Of a stretch of DNA of 64,000 nucleotides, positions 1 through 11,668 are shown in pieces. Each line of letters opens with the position of its first letter. Positions within the stretch are counted from its first letter, which is position 1. This DNA comes from Glandiceps talaboti. Its lineage: Eukaryota; Hemichordata; Enteropneusta; Spengelidae. The stretch is from positions 12,007,461 to 12,071,460 of the forward strand of contig NC_135561.1 of assembly GCF_964340395.1 (NCBI RefSeq). The letters are read 5' to 3'. The notes under the pieces were generated by a model that was given only the letters and a program-made list of their open reading frames with translations, did no database searches and was not told where the DNA came from. Position numbers and translations under genes: made by a program.

Positions 1-63
1 TACAAGCCTGAAAGCCGGACACCTTGTCTTCCGAGTCGCTATGAATTGATGCATGGTTGCTAA

Positions 64-845
64 GGGAGCCTTCAGTATTTACAGAGGGGGGGATTAGGGT
101 GTCACCTTTTACAGAGCGGCTTTTGGGAGAGTCGAGAGGGTCATATTTTAGGTCACATTCTAAACTGGCTCATTGTTTTGCCTAACATTGCATTATTTCG
201 AGCTTTTGTCATCCCATCGCTGCCACCGGTTCCAAATCATAAGTTGCTGCCATTTGGGTTATGGTCAGGGTTAGGGTTAGGTACCATGATATCAGTCTTT
301 ATCAAATTGTTGCTCACAGCCATGTAATGAATTAATTGTCAGTTGTGGTGTGAGGAGAATACCCTGTGGGTCTCACAGGTGTAAAACAGGAGCAGTTCAG
401 TGGGTATGTTGTGGAGATGTTGACCTCGCTCTCGATGATGTCAGGAGTGTGTGCCAATCTAATCATTGGGAGTTGAAGTTGATTGTGGCTTTCAGCTCAG
501 TCAATGAGATCCAAACACATGTATTTATTAATGCAGTGCCTTCACAAAAATCCACAGATGGCGGTAGTTGGGAAATTATCCAATATGCCCTTAAAACTTT
601 CAACATTGGTGGCAGCGGTGGGATAAGTCCTTAACATTGATTCTGGGACTCATGTCCTTTTACATATCTGACAGCAATTAACTCATGTTTGGAATAGAGA
701 AGGGGAGGGTCATGTTTTACAGAAAGAAATTTGAGGGATCGGTGGGTCACTTTTTTTAGCATGACGGAGTCGGGGAGGGTCACATTTTACGCAACAGTCC
801 GAGCCTAATTTCCCCCGCCCCTTGTAATTACTAAAGGCTCTCTAA
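64..845. mobile_element. TIR element, GGAGCCTTCAGTAATTAC family (copy 1)
   Basis: The left edge reads GGGAGCCTTCAGTATTTACA and the right edge is its approximate reverse complement (CTTGTAATTACTAAAGGCTC). Inside, G-rich blocks that read 'gggagggtcacattttac' recur near both ends. The same termini bound a much shorter copy at 21637-21774, and a related right half occurs at about 12125-12245. This fits a non-autonomous DNA transposon. CTAA lies just outside both ends and might be the target duplication, but that is uncertain. No coding signal is convincing in the interior; the 94-codon open frame at 350-634 shows no known domain. Confidence 0.5.
263..284 (+). repeat. Short interstitial telomere-like TTAGGG run
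   Basis: Two to three TTAGGG units (cagggttagggttaggta) lie inside the TIR element. It is too short to suggest a former chromosome end and is probably chance or part of the element. Confidence 0.4.
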
Positions 846-1277
846 TACTATGTATGCATATTAATTAATTATGGATGAGCCATTAAATTTTCGAGTTCTC
901 TGTCTATCAAAAGTCCTTTGTTTTCATAGAGTAAAAGTTCTCAATTTCAAAATTTTTCCAGGACTTATAACTCTTATATAAGTTATATAACTTATGAGAT
1001 AGCTTGATTGAAAAATTTAGTTTTTGACCCCTTGTTTTTAAAAAAACGGTAAGTTTTTAGCGTTTGTGGCACACCAGTACCACATACTCAGCAAAGTCCC
1101 CCCCCCCCCAAGAAAGTGTTTCAGGGTCAGGGTGTGACCTAGTTTTCTCAAAATATCGCCCTCTAAGTTTCGTATTTGCAGTGCGCCTCGATTTGATTTG
1201 ATTCCGGAAGAGGAATTCATTCATTTTCACATGCTGCGCAGCTGTACGTACGTGCAAGTAAACAGTGATCCAGAAAC

Positions 1278-4200
1278 ATGAGTTCACCTACCAAAGATAC
1301 CGATTTTAGCGTTACTCTCGGCAAAAGCGTTCAGCTAACAATATCAGAACATTCTGTTTTACGTCCTGCACTGACAAAGCCATCGCCATCGCCATCCCCG
1401 GCGCCGCCGCCTCCTGTGAAACGAGGCCGTGGCAGGCCACGAAAACAAGTGACCCCAGCTGAGTCCGAGGAGCCTAAGCCTCAGGAGGGTTCAACCCCAT
1501 CTTCAGGTTCTACGACTGATAGTTCCACAAACCATGTTATCACGGCGCTAAGTTCAAAAGGTATCGTTTCATTGTAAATTTCAGATTGGTGATATTTGGG
1601 GACACACTACATGTACATGATAAATGACAACAATGGCGTATTAAACAATAACCCAACAGTAACTACATATGTAGTCTAGCTAGAGCTAGCTGTATGGTGC
1701 ATCGAATCTCTTTTCACGTCTAGCTTACTGAGTGAGGTACTGAAATGAAACCACTCATAGAGTCATTAGCATCACGTCTTTGTTATTAAATACGCTGTTT
1801 ACACCATCATGATACATGTAGTTGTGGTTTACTCATTTGCATGAACAAGTTTTGGGTTATGATTTCTCATTGCACTAGACAGGGTGAAGAGAGATCTTGA
1901 GATTAGAAGCCATAGATAGCCTCTAAAATTGAAAACGAGAAGGTATTTCATTGTCTATGGTAAATATTAGTTTAGACTCTCTCACCAGTCCTTGGGAGCA
2001 TTGCTATTACGTGTAGTTGTATTGTATATACATGTACAAATATCTACCGAATAATTGCACTAAAACATCCTTGTACTGTGGATCCTCATCGATTACATAG
2101 AGCTAATCATTTGTTGACATATTACTGCGACTGTGTTATTGCGATGCCCCGAGCAGTAATACATCAACAAATGATTAGCTCTATGTAGTTGATGAGGACC
2201 CACAGTACAATTATGCAGTAGATATTGGTACATGTACATACAAAATAGCTCTTTTAGCGATGCGATGCTCCGAGGACTGTGAGAGAGTGTAATATTTGTT
2301 ATATCATGAGATAGTACCACCAATGCGTAACATGATGACACAAATACATGAGTCTCGTTTTCTTTGTACCACTATATAAAGTGATTAAAATATCATTCAG
2401 ATCCATGAACTACTAGTATGATGCGTAGTGGTGTTACTGCTACAGTTTTCACCATAGTTTACATCATATTTATAGTTTGATGTTGCACCTGTGAGCGTTC
2501 GTTTAGGGGAGGGGAAGGGGAGGGGTTGGGGAGGGTTTTTTGGCATAAACGAATGATGTTCGTTTGTTGAGCTTGTGCGACATTGTGCGATTGTCCCCAA
2601 TTACCAGACTGGTACAATGATTGTGTTCATGTAAAAGAAGACATTTCAGTCACTACTTATTTTCGCGTTTTTTGTTTTCCAGTGATATAAGCAAAAAGAA
2701 GTCTTTTAGTGAAAATTTACAGTGTTATTTTGTCTTTATATATAGACTGCCTGAATATTTGGCAACAAGCTAGAAAAGCCAACAAGCAGCAACAATTGTT
2801 AAACTTATTTAAGAAATGTAACAATCAACTACTTCAGCGTCTGAAGAATGACAGTATGACAGAAAGAGGTAAGTAACATTCTCCCCACAAAAACACTTTT
2901 TGGCAAAAATGATTGAACCTGCACTAGCTGTAATTGTAATTTTTTTTTTATTGATCAGACAACCACAGTGTTTTATTTAAGGGTGGTAAGTAGGTAAAAT
3001 CTACCGGGGTTCCCACATCATTTTACCGGGGTTCCCCACCAAAATTATGATACATTGCATGGGAAGCACTACCAGTTTTACCTCTTTCCCCCTTTCTGTT
3101 ACCGGGGTTCCCAAACCTTAGCAAAAACACTGAACCATAATATATTCACTGAGAATACCAATAATCTGACACTGCATATGATGATTAGAGATTTATTTTA
3201 TTTGGAGTGGTATTTTATCATAACTCTTGGTAGTGCTGATTTTTGGATGCGGATCTAAAAATCAATTAAGAACTAAAAATGTGGAATATATACTCTGCTT
3301 GTTCTACGCCATGACAACACACGTCTACGTCATGACAACGCATGTCTCTGTCACGATAACGCGTGTATACGTCATTGGTGAAATGTGTTCGAAATATGAG
3401 TCAAAACGTTCAAATTTATCATTACTTCCCCGATATTTCTTTTGACGTTACTAGTGCTTGTGTAATTATTTTTCATTTAGTCGGAATATACTCGTGACCT
3501 AAGGGTTGTCACTACGAGTCACTAGATGAGTAATGAAAAGGCCCCTTAGGTTGCTCATTATATTTTCCTTGGCTGAATTAAGAAAAATATTAGGGAATAA
3601 ACATCTTATTGTCTTCAAATGCAGATAAATGAATATAAGTTTCACAACAAATTATCACAATAAGATGTATATACATATCTCAACACTGAAAAACACCCAA
3701 CACTTTTTTGTGCTAGTAACATGACCATTTGATGATGATGATAATAATAATAATGATGTTAGTTTTTATATAGTGTTTTCCCACTTTGTGCTTAAAAGCA
3801 ATTTACAATTATTACCCCTGGCACGGATCTATAGCGACACAACAGCTTTTTATACTTCCTCTACTCCCTGGGGAGAATACAACCCATTGCAGCCTTTATA
3901 AGCACATTTGATTTAAAGCATTTACATTGCAACCTCTATCCTACCAGGTCCACACTTATACAGCTGGGTTGACTGAGGCACAATAGTTGTTCAAATCTTG
4001 CCCAAGAACTTTAGCCACTCAGAAACAAATGGCAGCAATGGGCTCGAACCTACAACCTGCAGATTCCAAGCCAGCCACTCTAACCGTTTGTCCATCATGA
4101 CTCCACAAATATTCTTTTTTCATTCACTTTATACTTTTTTCATTCCCTTTATTCTTTTTTAATCAATCTTTTATAGATGAAACATATATGGTAAATTTAT

Positions 4201-4619
4201 TATGTCAAACTGGGGTGGTACGAATGAAACGTCAAGATGGAAACTCGGCTGCAGAACAGAAGTCTAAAAAGGTGAAAAGTAGCACAACATTAAAACTTTC
4301 CAACACCTCGTCTTTTGAGTTTGTTGCCAAAGAAGAACCAGATACAAAGCAATCAGATGGTGGTGCAACACAAGGAGGCACAAGTTCAAAAGGTACTCCA
4401 GATGTTGTTGACGAGTCAGGTGAGGAAGCGAGTGATGTGACAGGTTTGACGGAAGATGAGAATACAGATGCATTCCAAGGAATAGAAATAAAGGGAGAGT
4501 ACGGCGTTAGTAATGTACACATTGCTCATATTATACAGGAGGACATTGAGATCAAAGATGAAAATAAAGCTGATATTGATTTAAGTGTGCTTAAAGTGAA
4601 GGAAGAGAAAGAAGATTAA
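1278..4619 (+). CDS. AT-hook nuclear protein, three exons, unrecognised family
   Basis: Exons 1278-1560, 2746-2868 and 4177-4619 join in phase (1 then 1) across GT-AG introns to give about 282 residues. The N-terminal part is proline/serine-rich and carries a canonical AT-hook (KRGRGRPRKQ, residues about 49-58), the minor-groove binding motif of HMGA-type chromatin proteins. The short middle exon encodes a glutamine/leucine-rich helical stretch (IWQQARKANKQQQLLNLFKK). The last exon has a basic patch (MKRQ, KSKKVK; possible nuclear signal) and then an acidic tail with four motifs close to the SUMO acceptor consensus (VAKEE, EIKGE, EIKDE, KVKEE). I infer a nuclear, DNA-associated, possibly sumoylated factor, but no catalytic or other named domain is visible and I assign no family. 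The start is the first ATG of the open frame. No AATAAA was seen near the stop. Confidence 0.72.
1962..2298. mobile_element. Foldback (palindromic) element in intron 1 of the AT-hook gene
   Basis: The segment is an imperfect palindrome centred near 2140. The inner arms (2071-2128 and 2153-2210) are nearly perfect over 58 bases around a 24-base loop. Homology continues outward (gtacatgtac.aatatctac, then gactctctcac) to AAATATT at both edges, with one extra ~16-base block in the left arm. No transposase is present. It is best read as a non-autonomous foldback element or long-TIR MITE. Confidence 0.7.
3290..3630 (+). repeat. Dispersed repeat, copy A (intron 2 of AT-hook gene)
   Basis: This resembles 5210-5530 in the same orientation. 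Shared blocks include 'gacctaagggttg.cacta', 'ttttccttggctgaa' and 'attagggaat'. The two copies are about 1.9 kb apart and flank the last exon of the AT-hook gene. Family unknown; the short inverted cctaaggg/ccccttagg hints at a small foldback core. Confidence 0.55.
3731..4106 (-). mobile_element. tRNA-derived SINE with conserved central domain
   Basis: On the minus strand the head has a pol III A-box-like stretch (GGTTAGAGTGGCTGG, rc of 4071-4085) and a good B box (GGTTCGAGCCC, rc of 4040-4050). A central block of the kind shared by several animal SINE families follows ('cttgggcaag', then 'cagctgtataagtgtggacctggtagg'-like wording), and the element ends in a simple trinucleotide tail (ATT/ATC units, 3731-3755 on plus). 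It sits just upstream of the acceptor of exon 3 of the AT-hook gene. The SINE call is firm; the superfamily (V-, Deu- or Meta-type domain) is not settled from sight. Confidence 0.75.
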
Positions 4620-5209
4620 AGGAAGATATTGTACTATAAAAGAAGATATTGTACTATAAAAGCTTTCCAAATACTAACAATACAACATTTTGCAGTTACC
4701 CACCACTTTGCAAGTTAAGCAATGTGTGAGGGTGCAATGCCCCAGATTGAAGAAAAAGGCAGGTTAACGTGTTCGTAATATGCATGGCTGTAACAAACTT
4801 CTTTGTACGTAAAACTTAAATGATTGAAAAACAAAGAAGTCAGATTGTTTGAATTAACCAAGACTGTTGTCGACATCCACCATAAATATTATTAGGAAAG
4901 GTAGATTGGCATAGTGTTGTATGATTCTATGGTTACACAGCCTTTCCACCAGCAGTGGAAGTTGAATATCTGTTGTATAGTAGCCTTTGAAAAAATTTTA
5001 ATTGCCTAACTAGTCTGTCACGACAACAGATTTTTTGTATTCTTAACAAGTCTAACCATTCTGCTAACTTTGTTGCACATGCCTTAAGTTTCGGGGACTT
5101 GAGTTGTTTAAGCTATATTCTGTTCACTGTTTCATGTAATGCAATGTGATTTCAACCCTCATTTTTCATCATGTCGGATGGTCACTTGTTACACGACCAA
5201 TCTTTGTCT

Positions 5210-5530
5210 GGTCATTCTACATCACAACAATGCATATCTATGTCAAGAGAATATGTGTGTATGTCACTGGTTCTACTGTGTGTGAAATAGGAGTTAAAAT
5301 GTTCAAAAATACCATTTACTTTCCCTATTTTTTTCTTTGATAACAATTGGATGTTATTGTTCAATATTTTTCTTCATTCAGTCAGAAAATACTTGGGACC
5401 TAAGGGTTGACACTACTCGTCTATCAACACATAGTGACAAATATCCCTTAGTTCACTCTTTATCTTCCTTGGCTGAACAAAGAAATGTATTAGGGAATGA
5501 TATCTTAATTGTATTTTCCAAAATAAGACT
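5210..5530 (+). repeat. Dispersed repeat, copy B
   Basis: Diverged copy of the repeat at 3290-3630, lying downstream of the AT-hook gene. Confidence 0.55.
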
Positions 5531-6035
5531 TGTTACCTTGGAAATGAAATTATAATTCTAAATGGTTCAAAGTATCATACTCTTGAATATTATCAAAGAT
5601 TTGACAGAACGTATTTGAACATGGTTCTTTGTAGACTGTGAGATACTACATGTTTGCTCTGCCCCCCCCTCCCCCCTCGCCAGCCTGCTCTATCTATCTA
5701 TACATGAGGGCTGACTGATGTGTTAGAGTGCTGTGTCATGGTGTACCTTACAGACTAGATTGTTTGTGGCGCTATGTGAAGCACACTGATTCTTCCACTC
5801 TGTACGAGGCAAAAATATATCAAAATAATTTTTTTTGTTTGAATCACTTGAATGTCAACTTTGTGATCTACTGCCTGCTAGTACTAGTGATAATTCATAA
5901 TCACAAAATAGATGAAATCGGACAAATTAATGATAAAAAATGTAACTAAATTTTGAATTTCAACACGTTAAGTAATCTTTGTTTGACTAAGGTGAGTCAT
6001 GTCAAGTGTACACTGTTATATTGTGATGTGTATAA
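5531..6035. other. No gene or element recognised
   Basis: AT-rich spacer with a short C-rich run near 5660. Nothing coding is supported. Confidence 0.5.
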
Positions 6036-6039
6036 CAGA

Positions 6040-6500
6040 TATTAGGGCATGAAATACATTTCTGAAACACCTCGTGAAGTTCTATTTTAAGAAAAACCTG
6101 GTGCACTCTTAAGTTTAAAACACTTAGTGAAAGTGTATTTCATAACCACCTGGTAGGTGTCTATTTCCTGAACACCTGGTGTACGCTTAATTTAGAAACA
6201 CCTGGTAAGGTCAATATTTCAGAAACACTAGCTTGAAATTTAGAAACACACTTGCTGAGGTTCTGTATTTCATAAACACCTTGACAGTTGTGTATTCCTA
6301 ATTTAGAAACACTTGAACTAATTCAGAAACACCTGGTAGAAGTTCTATTTCTGTAACAGTACAGCATACTCCTAGTTTAGAAACACATTGTGGATTTCTA
6401 TTTCAGAAACACTTCCTAATTTAGAAAGACTTGGTGTACGTTTTTCAGAATAATCTACTAAACTTCATTGTTTGAAACAGGCTATTTCAGAAACATTGGG
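6040..6500 (+). repeat. Degenerate minisatellite, 'tttcagaaacacctgg' units
   Basis: About a dozen imperfect units contain 'agaaacacctggt' followed by 'tctatttc', spaced roughly 30-40 bases apart. Divergence between units suggests an old array. No open frame. Confidence 0.7.
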
Positions 6501-6997
6501 AGACTGAGTAGGAAAACTTCAAGAGGTATATATATATACCTTTTATCAATGTAAGTGTCACACATATATAGTAGATTTATACATGTACACAAAGGCTAAT
6601 TTTTCTGATACAAAAAAAAAGGTGCAGTAGGCGTAGTGTAAGAATGTTTTCTATTGGAATGGATCATGTTTGGTAATTAATTAGCTGTTGTTACTCTTAG
6701 AACTTTATATCTATTTATACGCCAAGCCATTTGTTTTTCAGAAATCTTATCTTGACATAAGTTTGTGTAGCAGATAAGTGAGGAATTTTAGAAGATATTT
6801 TGTATGAGGTTTTATAGGGGTTGGCATTTTCAGTTATTGACAAGCAAGTCATAATATGACAGAACCCCATGATACATGAGTGTAAGTGTGGGTACTCGTA
6901 CTTGCAGTGTTTTCTGCTGCACTTTGACACCTTGCTCATGAAAGTACCGCAGAGAACACTACAAGCACTCATGCACATACTCCGAATACACCACACT

Positions 6998-7274
6998 CAG
7001 GGTTCTGCCAAGCTTGAGAGTAGTCCCGGTCGCTAATTAATATTCATGCTAATTTGCATAATCAATATTCATGAATAAATAAATGGTGCACTCAAAGTAC
7101 ATGGAGTATGATCAAAGTTGCCAATGAAAGTACAATTATTAAAGTGAGTGTGGGGGTCCATGGTAAACCAATTGTGACACTTGAAGGTGGTGGTCGGCAA
7201 CCTTTGAGTGGTGGTTGCCAAGACTGAGTCCCGTACATTAGCGACCGGTGCCGACCGGCGTCAGCAGATCCCTG
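6998..7274. mobile_element. MITE with CAGGG termini and 6-bp target duplication
   Basis: The termini CAGGGTTCTGCC and (rc) CAGGGATCTGCT extend into a roughly 38-base imperfect inverted repeat that ends in CGGTCGCTAAT on both arms. CACACT flanks the element on both sides (6992-6997 and 7275-7280), as expected of a target-site duplication. The 277-base length and absence of coding mark a non-autonomous cut-and-paste element. The CAGGG ends recall hAT-like or related superfamilies, but the six-base duplication does not decide this. Confidence 0.75.
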
Positions 7275-7627
7275 CACACTGGCACTTACACGTCATGGGG
7301 TCCTGTTATTATATTTAGACCAAATGATCATCGCATCTTGATTTGCATATCATTAGTATGCATGTATTTCAATATTGTGTTCAGTATTGCACTGCAGTGC
7401 AAGCAATCTCTGGTACATGTGTAATAATGTGAAGGATTGGCATATACATGTATATTCAAAGAGTGAAAATCTTACTTTCATTCCTACTTTTTACACTCAT
7501 GTAAGCAAACTGTCGTTGACAACTCTATGCGAAGTAAGTATATGCAAATCACACAGCCAGTATGATACACTGATTCAATTATTAAATGAGCATTTCAAAT
7601 CATGCATTTTTTCAAATTAAGTTGTTA

Positions 7628-8093
7628 CAGGGGAACACCACTTCTGAAAATAATTTTGTGTTCATGGACATTGACTTTGGAGAGCCGTGAAATAATTTCA
7701 CTTCGCATAAATAAATGTTGCTCATTTGCCAAGAAACACCACATTGAAACCTGTGTCACATTCATTGTTCTATGACTGCCAGAACAATTACACAATGTTG
7801 CCTTATAAGGAGTCGCTAGTCATGCATATGTATTAGATGAGCAATACATATTCATCAACTCAAATTATTTTCAGATAGTCATCAATTTTTTATTGTTCAT
7901 CCAATGTATATGCATGTCTGCTGACTCTTTCAAGGCAAAACTTGACTGCTGATAGGAAAACGAAGGTGAAAGAAGTGATAATTTGGTGTTTCTTGTCAAT
8001 TGCACACAATTTATGTGATGTGAAATCATAAAATTACCATCCAGAACCCAAAGTTTATGAACATAATTTCATTTCCTGGGGTGGTATTCCCTT
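7628..8093. mobile_element. Long-TIR foldback MITE
   Basis: The left end CAGGGGAACACCAC matches the reverse complement of the right end (GTGGTATTCCCTTT). The two halves stay alignable inward through 'aagaaacacca' and 'catgcatat' to a centre near 7865, so almost the whole 466-base element is an inverted repeat at perhaps 70-75% identity. Nothing coding is inside. Confidence 0.72.
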
Positions 8094-8215
8094 TAAGCAG
8101 TGTTATTTCCATGTTTTGTATAGATTTCTAAATATCCATGTTAGTTTAAATAAATCAATTTACAAAGATATTTAGTCCCTAGTAACTACTACTTACTTGT
8201 CATGTATGTGGAGAT

Positions 8216-9165
8216 GAAGGTGTATTCATGACATGGTGATCCCAGTAATATGCAAATTAGGTATCAAAATCTCAATTTGGTCAAAACGTATATATATCTA
8301 AAACTACAATGGTGAATGGGGTTGAAATTTGGTTTGGATGCTTCCATGGGTGTTATTCTACAGAAATTGTTCAAAACATTTGACACAACCATTACCACAC
8401 CCTTAGCAACAGTCAAATGATGATGTATATTACAAAGATAACAACAAGGATGGGTAGGCAATGCAAGTTGATAACGATCCCAGAAATATATGCAGATATG
8501 CCTAGAACAAGACAATGCCCATAGCAACAGCCAAATGATGTATATTGCAAAGATAACAGGGTTTAATAGGTAAATGGATACAGATTCAAAAATGAATGCA
8601 AGTATGCATAGCAACAAAACCATGCCCATAGAAACAGCCAATTGATATGTACTGAAAAGATAACAAGACAGGGGTATATACAAAAATGGATAACCATTAC
8701 AAAAAATGTATGCAAATATGCCTGGCAACAAGACCATGACCATACTAACAGCTAAATGATGATGTATATTGCAAAGATAACATGGATTAATAGACAAGTG
8801 GATAGCCATTCAAAGAATGGACATGTACATACCTAGCAACAAGACCACACCCATAACAACAGACAAATGATGGTGTACATTGCAAAGATAAAAATAGGGA
8901 AGGTTAAGCAAGTGGATAAACATCCACAATATGAATACACATGCCTAGCAACAAGACCATGCCCATAGCAACAGTGAAATGCTGATGTATATTACAAAAA
9001 TCACGTCGATAGGCAAATGGACAAACTTTCATAAAATTGACATACATGTAATTAACCCGATCCAGCAATGAAGTTACTGCCCATTCCAAAAGTAAAGTAA
9101 TGGTTCATATACACATATTTAAAAACATAATAATGAACAAACCATACAGTTCTGCAACAACGCCT
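8216..9165. mobile_element. Non-autonomous element with internal ~115-bp minisatellite (copy 1)
   Basis: After a shared left part (atatgcaaattag, ggtgttattctrcag) come about six tandem units of roughly 115 bases, each containing 'cctagcaacaagaccatgcc' and 'agcaacag.caaatgatg'. The right edge is 'acagttctgcaacaacgcc'. The copy at 48753-49525 has the same left part, array and right edge, so the array belongs to the element. Minisatellite-bearing cores are known from Helitron/Helentron-derived non-autonomous elements (the pearl and DINE-1 type); membership there is inference. Long minus-strand frames here are by-products of the array. Confidence 0.6.
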
Positions 9166-9814
9166 TTGATAATAAGTCAACGATCCATGCCCATCTCTCC
9201 AACTATCATTTCAATCCACCGTTTGACGATTGGCAGTTGTTGTACCGTGGCTCATGTATGTTCTCTCTTATGTGTCTGATGATACATGTTGTACGCTTCC
9301 TTGCGTAATAAGAAGGGAGGTTTTTGTTCAGTTCAGCTGTTTCCACTTTTTTTTACCCAGATTGAGATTGCAAGTATCCTAGCGATGAAACTGATTGGCT
9401 GATTATTTACATGTATCAACTATAAAAAAAAGAAAGAAGACCTTTGAGATATTAGGAACTTTGGCCACATATGATCAGAGACATTATCGAACTTATTTGG
9501 TGACCATGGCAAACAAGCTACAAATTGCTAGATTATCGATTACGTCATTTGATATACAACATGAATATATGATGTTTATGTAAGGTCTGTGTAGACATAG
9601 TAATAGTTTTACCAGATGTAAACTGAATGTCTTCTGTAAGGGCAAAGTTTTGAGATTGTCGTTCCTACAGACAATTGTTGGAATACAACAGAACATATGT
9701 AATAAGTTATTTTTTCTCATTGATTGCTATTTGCTCATTGCTGTTAGTGATCTCCTGGCCAACCACAACCTGTACTGTGACATTTGTTGAGAATGTAAAA
9801 AAGACACCATTTCC
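9166..9814. other. No gene or element recognised
   Basis: AT-rich spacer between two repeat blocks; no coding or structural signal seen. Confidence 0.45.
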
Positions 9815-10400
9815 TGACAAGAAACTATTTTTTTCTTTTTAGTTGCCTCCAAAAATATGCCAATAATTTATTAAAAGTAAAAGTTACATCAATAATATTT
9901 TCGGTCAAGTGCGCTTTGGTATCGCAAATGCATGTATCAAATTATATTGAATTTGAAGTATGCATCCTTGAGATATAGCCTAAGTACCGAAAACCATTAA
10001 TTATGTAAATTTCTCGTTAATATTCTTAGGATGTTTACCAAAACCTAATCAGTTGTTGTCACTACCCTACAGAACACATGCAATAAATTTCGTTTGAATT
10101 GAGCAAGTTGTGTTTTAGAAAATGGTGATAAAGTCGCACCACTTTAGACGACATTTCCGGACGTCAAACTATTTTTTTCTTTTTAGTGGCCAATCGAAAA
10201 TATGCCAATAACTTATTAAAACTAAAAGCTACATTCGTAATATTTTCAGGACAGGTGCGCTTTGGTATCACAAATGTGTGTACCAAGTTATAATGAAATT
10301 GAATAACAATAACAAAACCTTATCAAGTCTTGCCATTACCCTACGTAATATGTCTTCAAAGTTACGTTTGAATTGAGCAAGCCGTTATGGAGAAAACGAT
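9815..10400 (+). repeat. Tandem duplication of a ~320-bp unit ending in CAGA repeats
   Basis: Two diverged copies (about 9815-10139 and 10142-10400) share 'aaactatttttttcttttta', 'atatgccaataa.ttattaaaa', 'tgcgctttggtatc' and 'gtttgaattgagcaag'. The second runs into a short ACAG/ACAC tract at 10400-10440. It resembles the tandem-unit-plus-microsatellite layout of the 8.2 kb element but has a different sequence. Confidence 0.65.
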
Positions 10401-10696
10401 GACACAGACAGACAGACACGCAGACACACAGACACACAGACTTCCATCCATAAATATATTTCTTCCTTACGGAAGAAAAAATGAATAAACTTTTAGCTCT
10501 AGTTTTCACAGAGACCACAATTTTGAATAAAAGCTTTTTTATGTATTAATATGAGCGTATGTTCGACAATATACAATGGAAATTCACCTGGATCATCATC
10601 AATATTAAAGTTTTTGTTTAACAAAACTTTTTTTTAAATCAATATTATCCTCATTAGTCACAGACAAGCAAAGTATTTCATCTTTTAGGATAACTG

Positions 10697-10698
<2 letters not shown>

Positions 10699-10791
<93 letters not shown>
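10699..10791 (+). repeat. (CA)n microsatellite
   Basis: Two CA runs separated by one CATA interruption, followed by a short TA run. Z-DNA-prone simple sequence. Confidence 0.95.
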
Positions 10792-10792
<1 letters not shown>

Positions 10793-10829
10793 CATTGTAT
10801 ACTATCACACTCGTACACTTTCGGGTGCC

Positions 10830-11195
10830 TGTCATGTTTCATTGAGTGCACGATGACATCACCATTATTTTTATAGTGCTCCCACTGTTTTGTGTTTTGT
10901 GTCTGCACAAAGTATAGGTAGTGTTATTTCCATTGATTGCATAGGTAGTGCTAAAGTTCATGTATTGCACAATATCTATTTTGATCTAAACCATTGTTTG
11001 CTATCGTAGTCATCCATTGTCAATGTTGGACACTTGCCATGATTTATTGATCCCAAAATGACATCATCATTATTTTGGTGTGCTAAAGAGCATGATGCAA
11101 ACTATTGTTTGCTATCATAGTGATAATCATTGCCATGATTTATTGATCCCAAAATGACATCATCATTATTTTGGTGTGCTAAAGAGCATGATGGG
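10830..11195 (+). repeat. Tandem repeat of a ~96-bp unit (2 good copies, 1 diverged)
   Basis: The block 'gccatgatttattgatcccaaaatgacatc..' occurs almost unchanged at about 11036-11098 and 11132-11192. A third, weaker version (gtcatgtttcattgagtgcacgatgacatc) occurs near 10830. The two clean copies are recent. Confidence 0.7.
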
Positions 11196-11327
11196 AAAAA
11201 ATCAACTGTGTTCGCTCATTATGCTGTACGCCTCCATTGCGTACACTTCGATCCCGTACGTTAATACGATGGTGGCGTGCGTATTTTTTATTTTTATGGT
11301 ATTTTTCACTCGTGTATGACGGAAATG

Positions 11328-11541
11328 TTTCAATTTGTCAATCAGTATCATAGCCGTATGACAAGAGCTAGCTCTCAAAATAAGTTAGATGTCACCAGAG
11401 CCAAACTTAATGTTTTAAAAAACTCGTGGTCAATACAAGGTGCTATTTGGTAGAATAAGCTGAAAGCAGAAGTAAAATCTTCAGAGACACTTGCCTCTTT
11501 TAAAAGCAGTCATGTAAAACATTATTGGGAAGAATTTTAAC
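11328..11541 (+). mobile_element. LINE fragment: C-terminus of a reverse-transcriptase ORF
   Basis: Translation gives HSRMTRASSQNKLDVTRAK, then SWSIQGAIW, a stop in place of the next residue, and NKLKAEVKSSETLASFKS.. ending in VKHYWEEF. This is the usual C-terminal pattern of non-LTR retrotransposon ORF2 ('tr..l.vpr, G..sf...Ga.lWN.LP..., slasFK..lk..'). Only this 3' portion is present, as expected from 5' truncation on insertion, and one in-frame stop shows it is dead. A TATG microsatellite follows at 11585. Clade (CR1/L2/Jockey-like) cannot be told from this piece. Confidence 0.72.
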
Positions 11542-11584
11542 GTGTATCTTTGTTGTTTTAATGTTATTTTATGTCCTTTTAACA

Positions 11585-11610
11585 TGTATGTATGTATGTA
11601 TGTATGTATG

Positions 11611-11641
<31 letters not shown>

Positions 11642-11668
11642 GTATGTATGTATGTATGTATGTATGTA
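11585..11668 (+). repeat. (TATG)n microsatellite
   Basis: About twenty tetranucleotide units with one AAGT-type interruption; it may have grown from the tail of the LINE fragment just upstream. Confidence 0.93.

Noticed and set aside
350-634. 94-codon plus-strand frame near the window start
   Set aside because: No domain, no splice context, and it sits inside a TIR element.
8264-8809. 181-codon minus-strand frame with hydrophobic residues
   Set aside because: It lies in the ~115-bp tandem array and repeats the same residues; no start context, no homology recognised.
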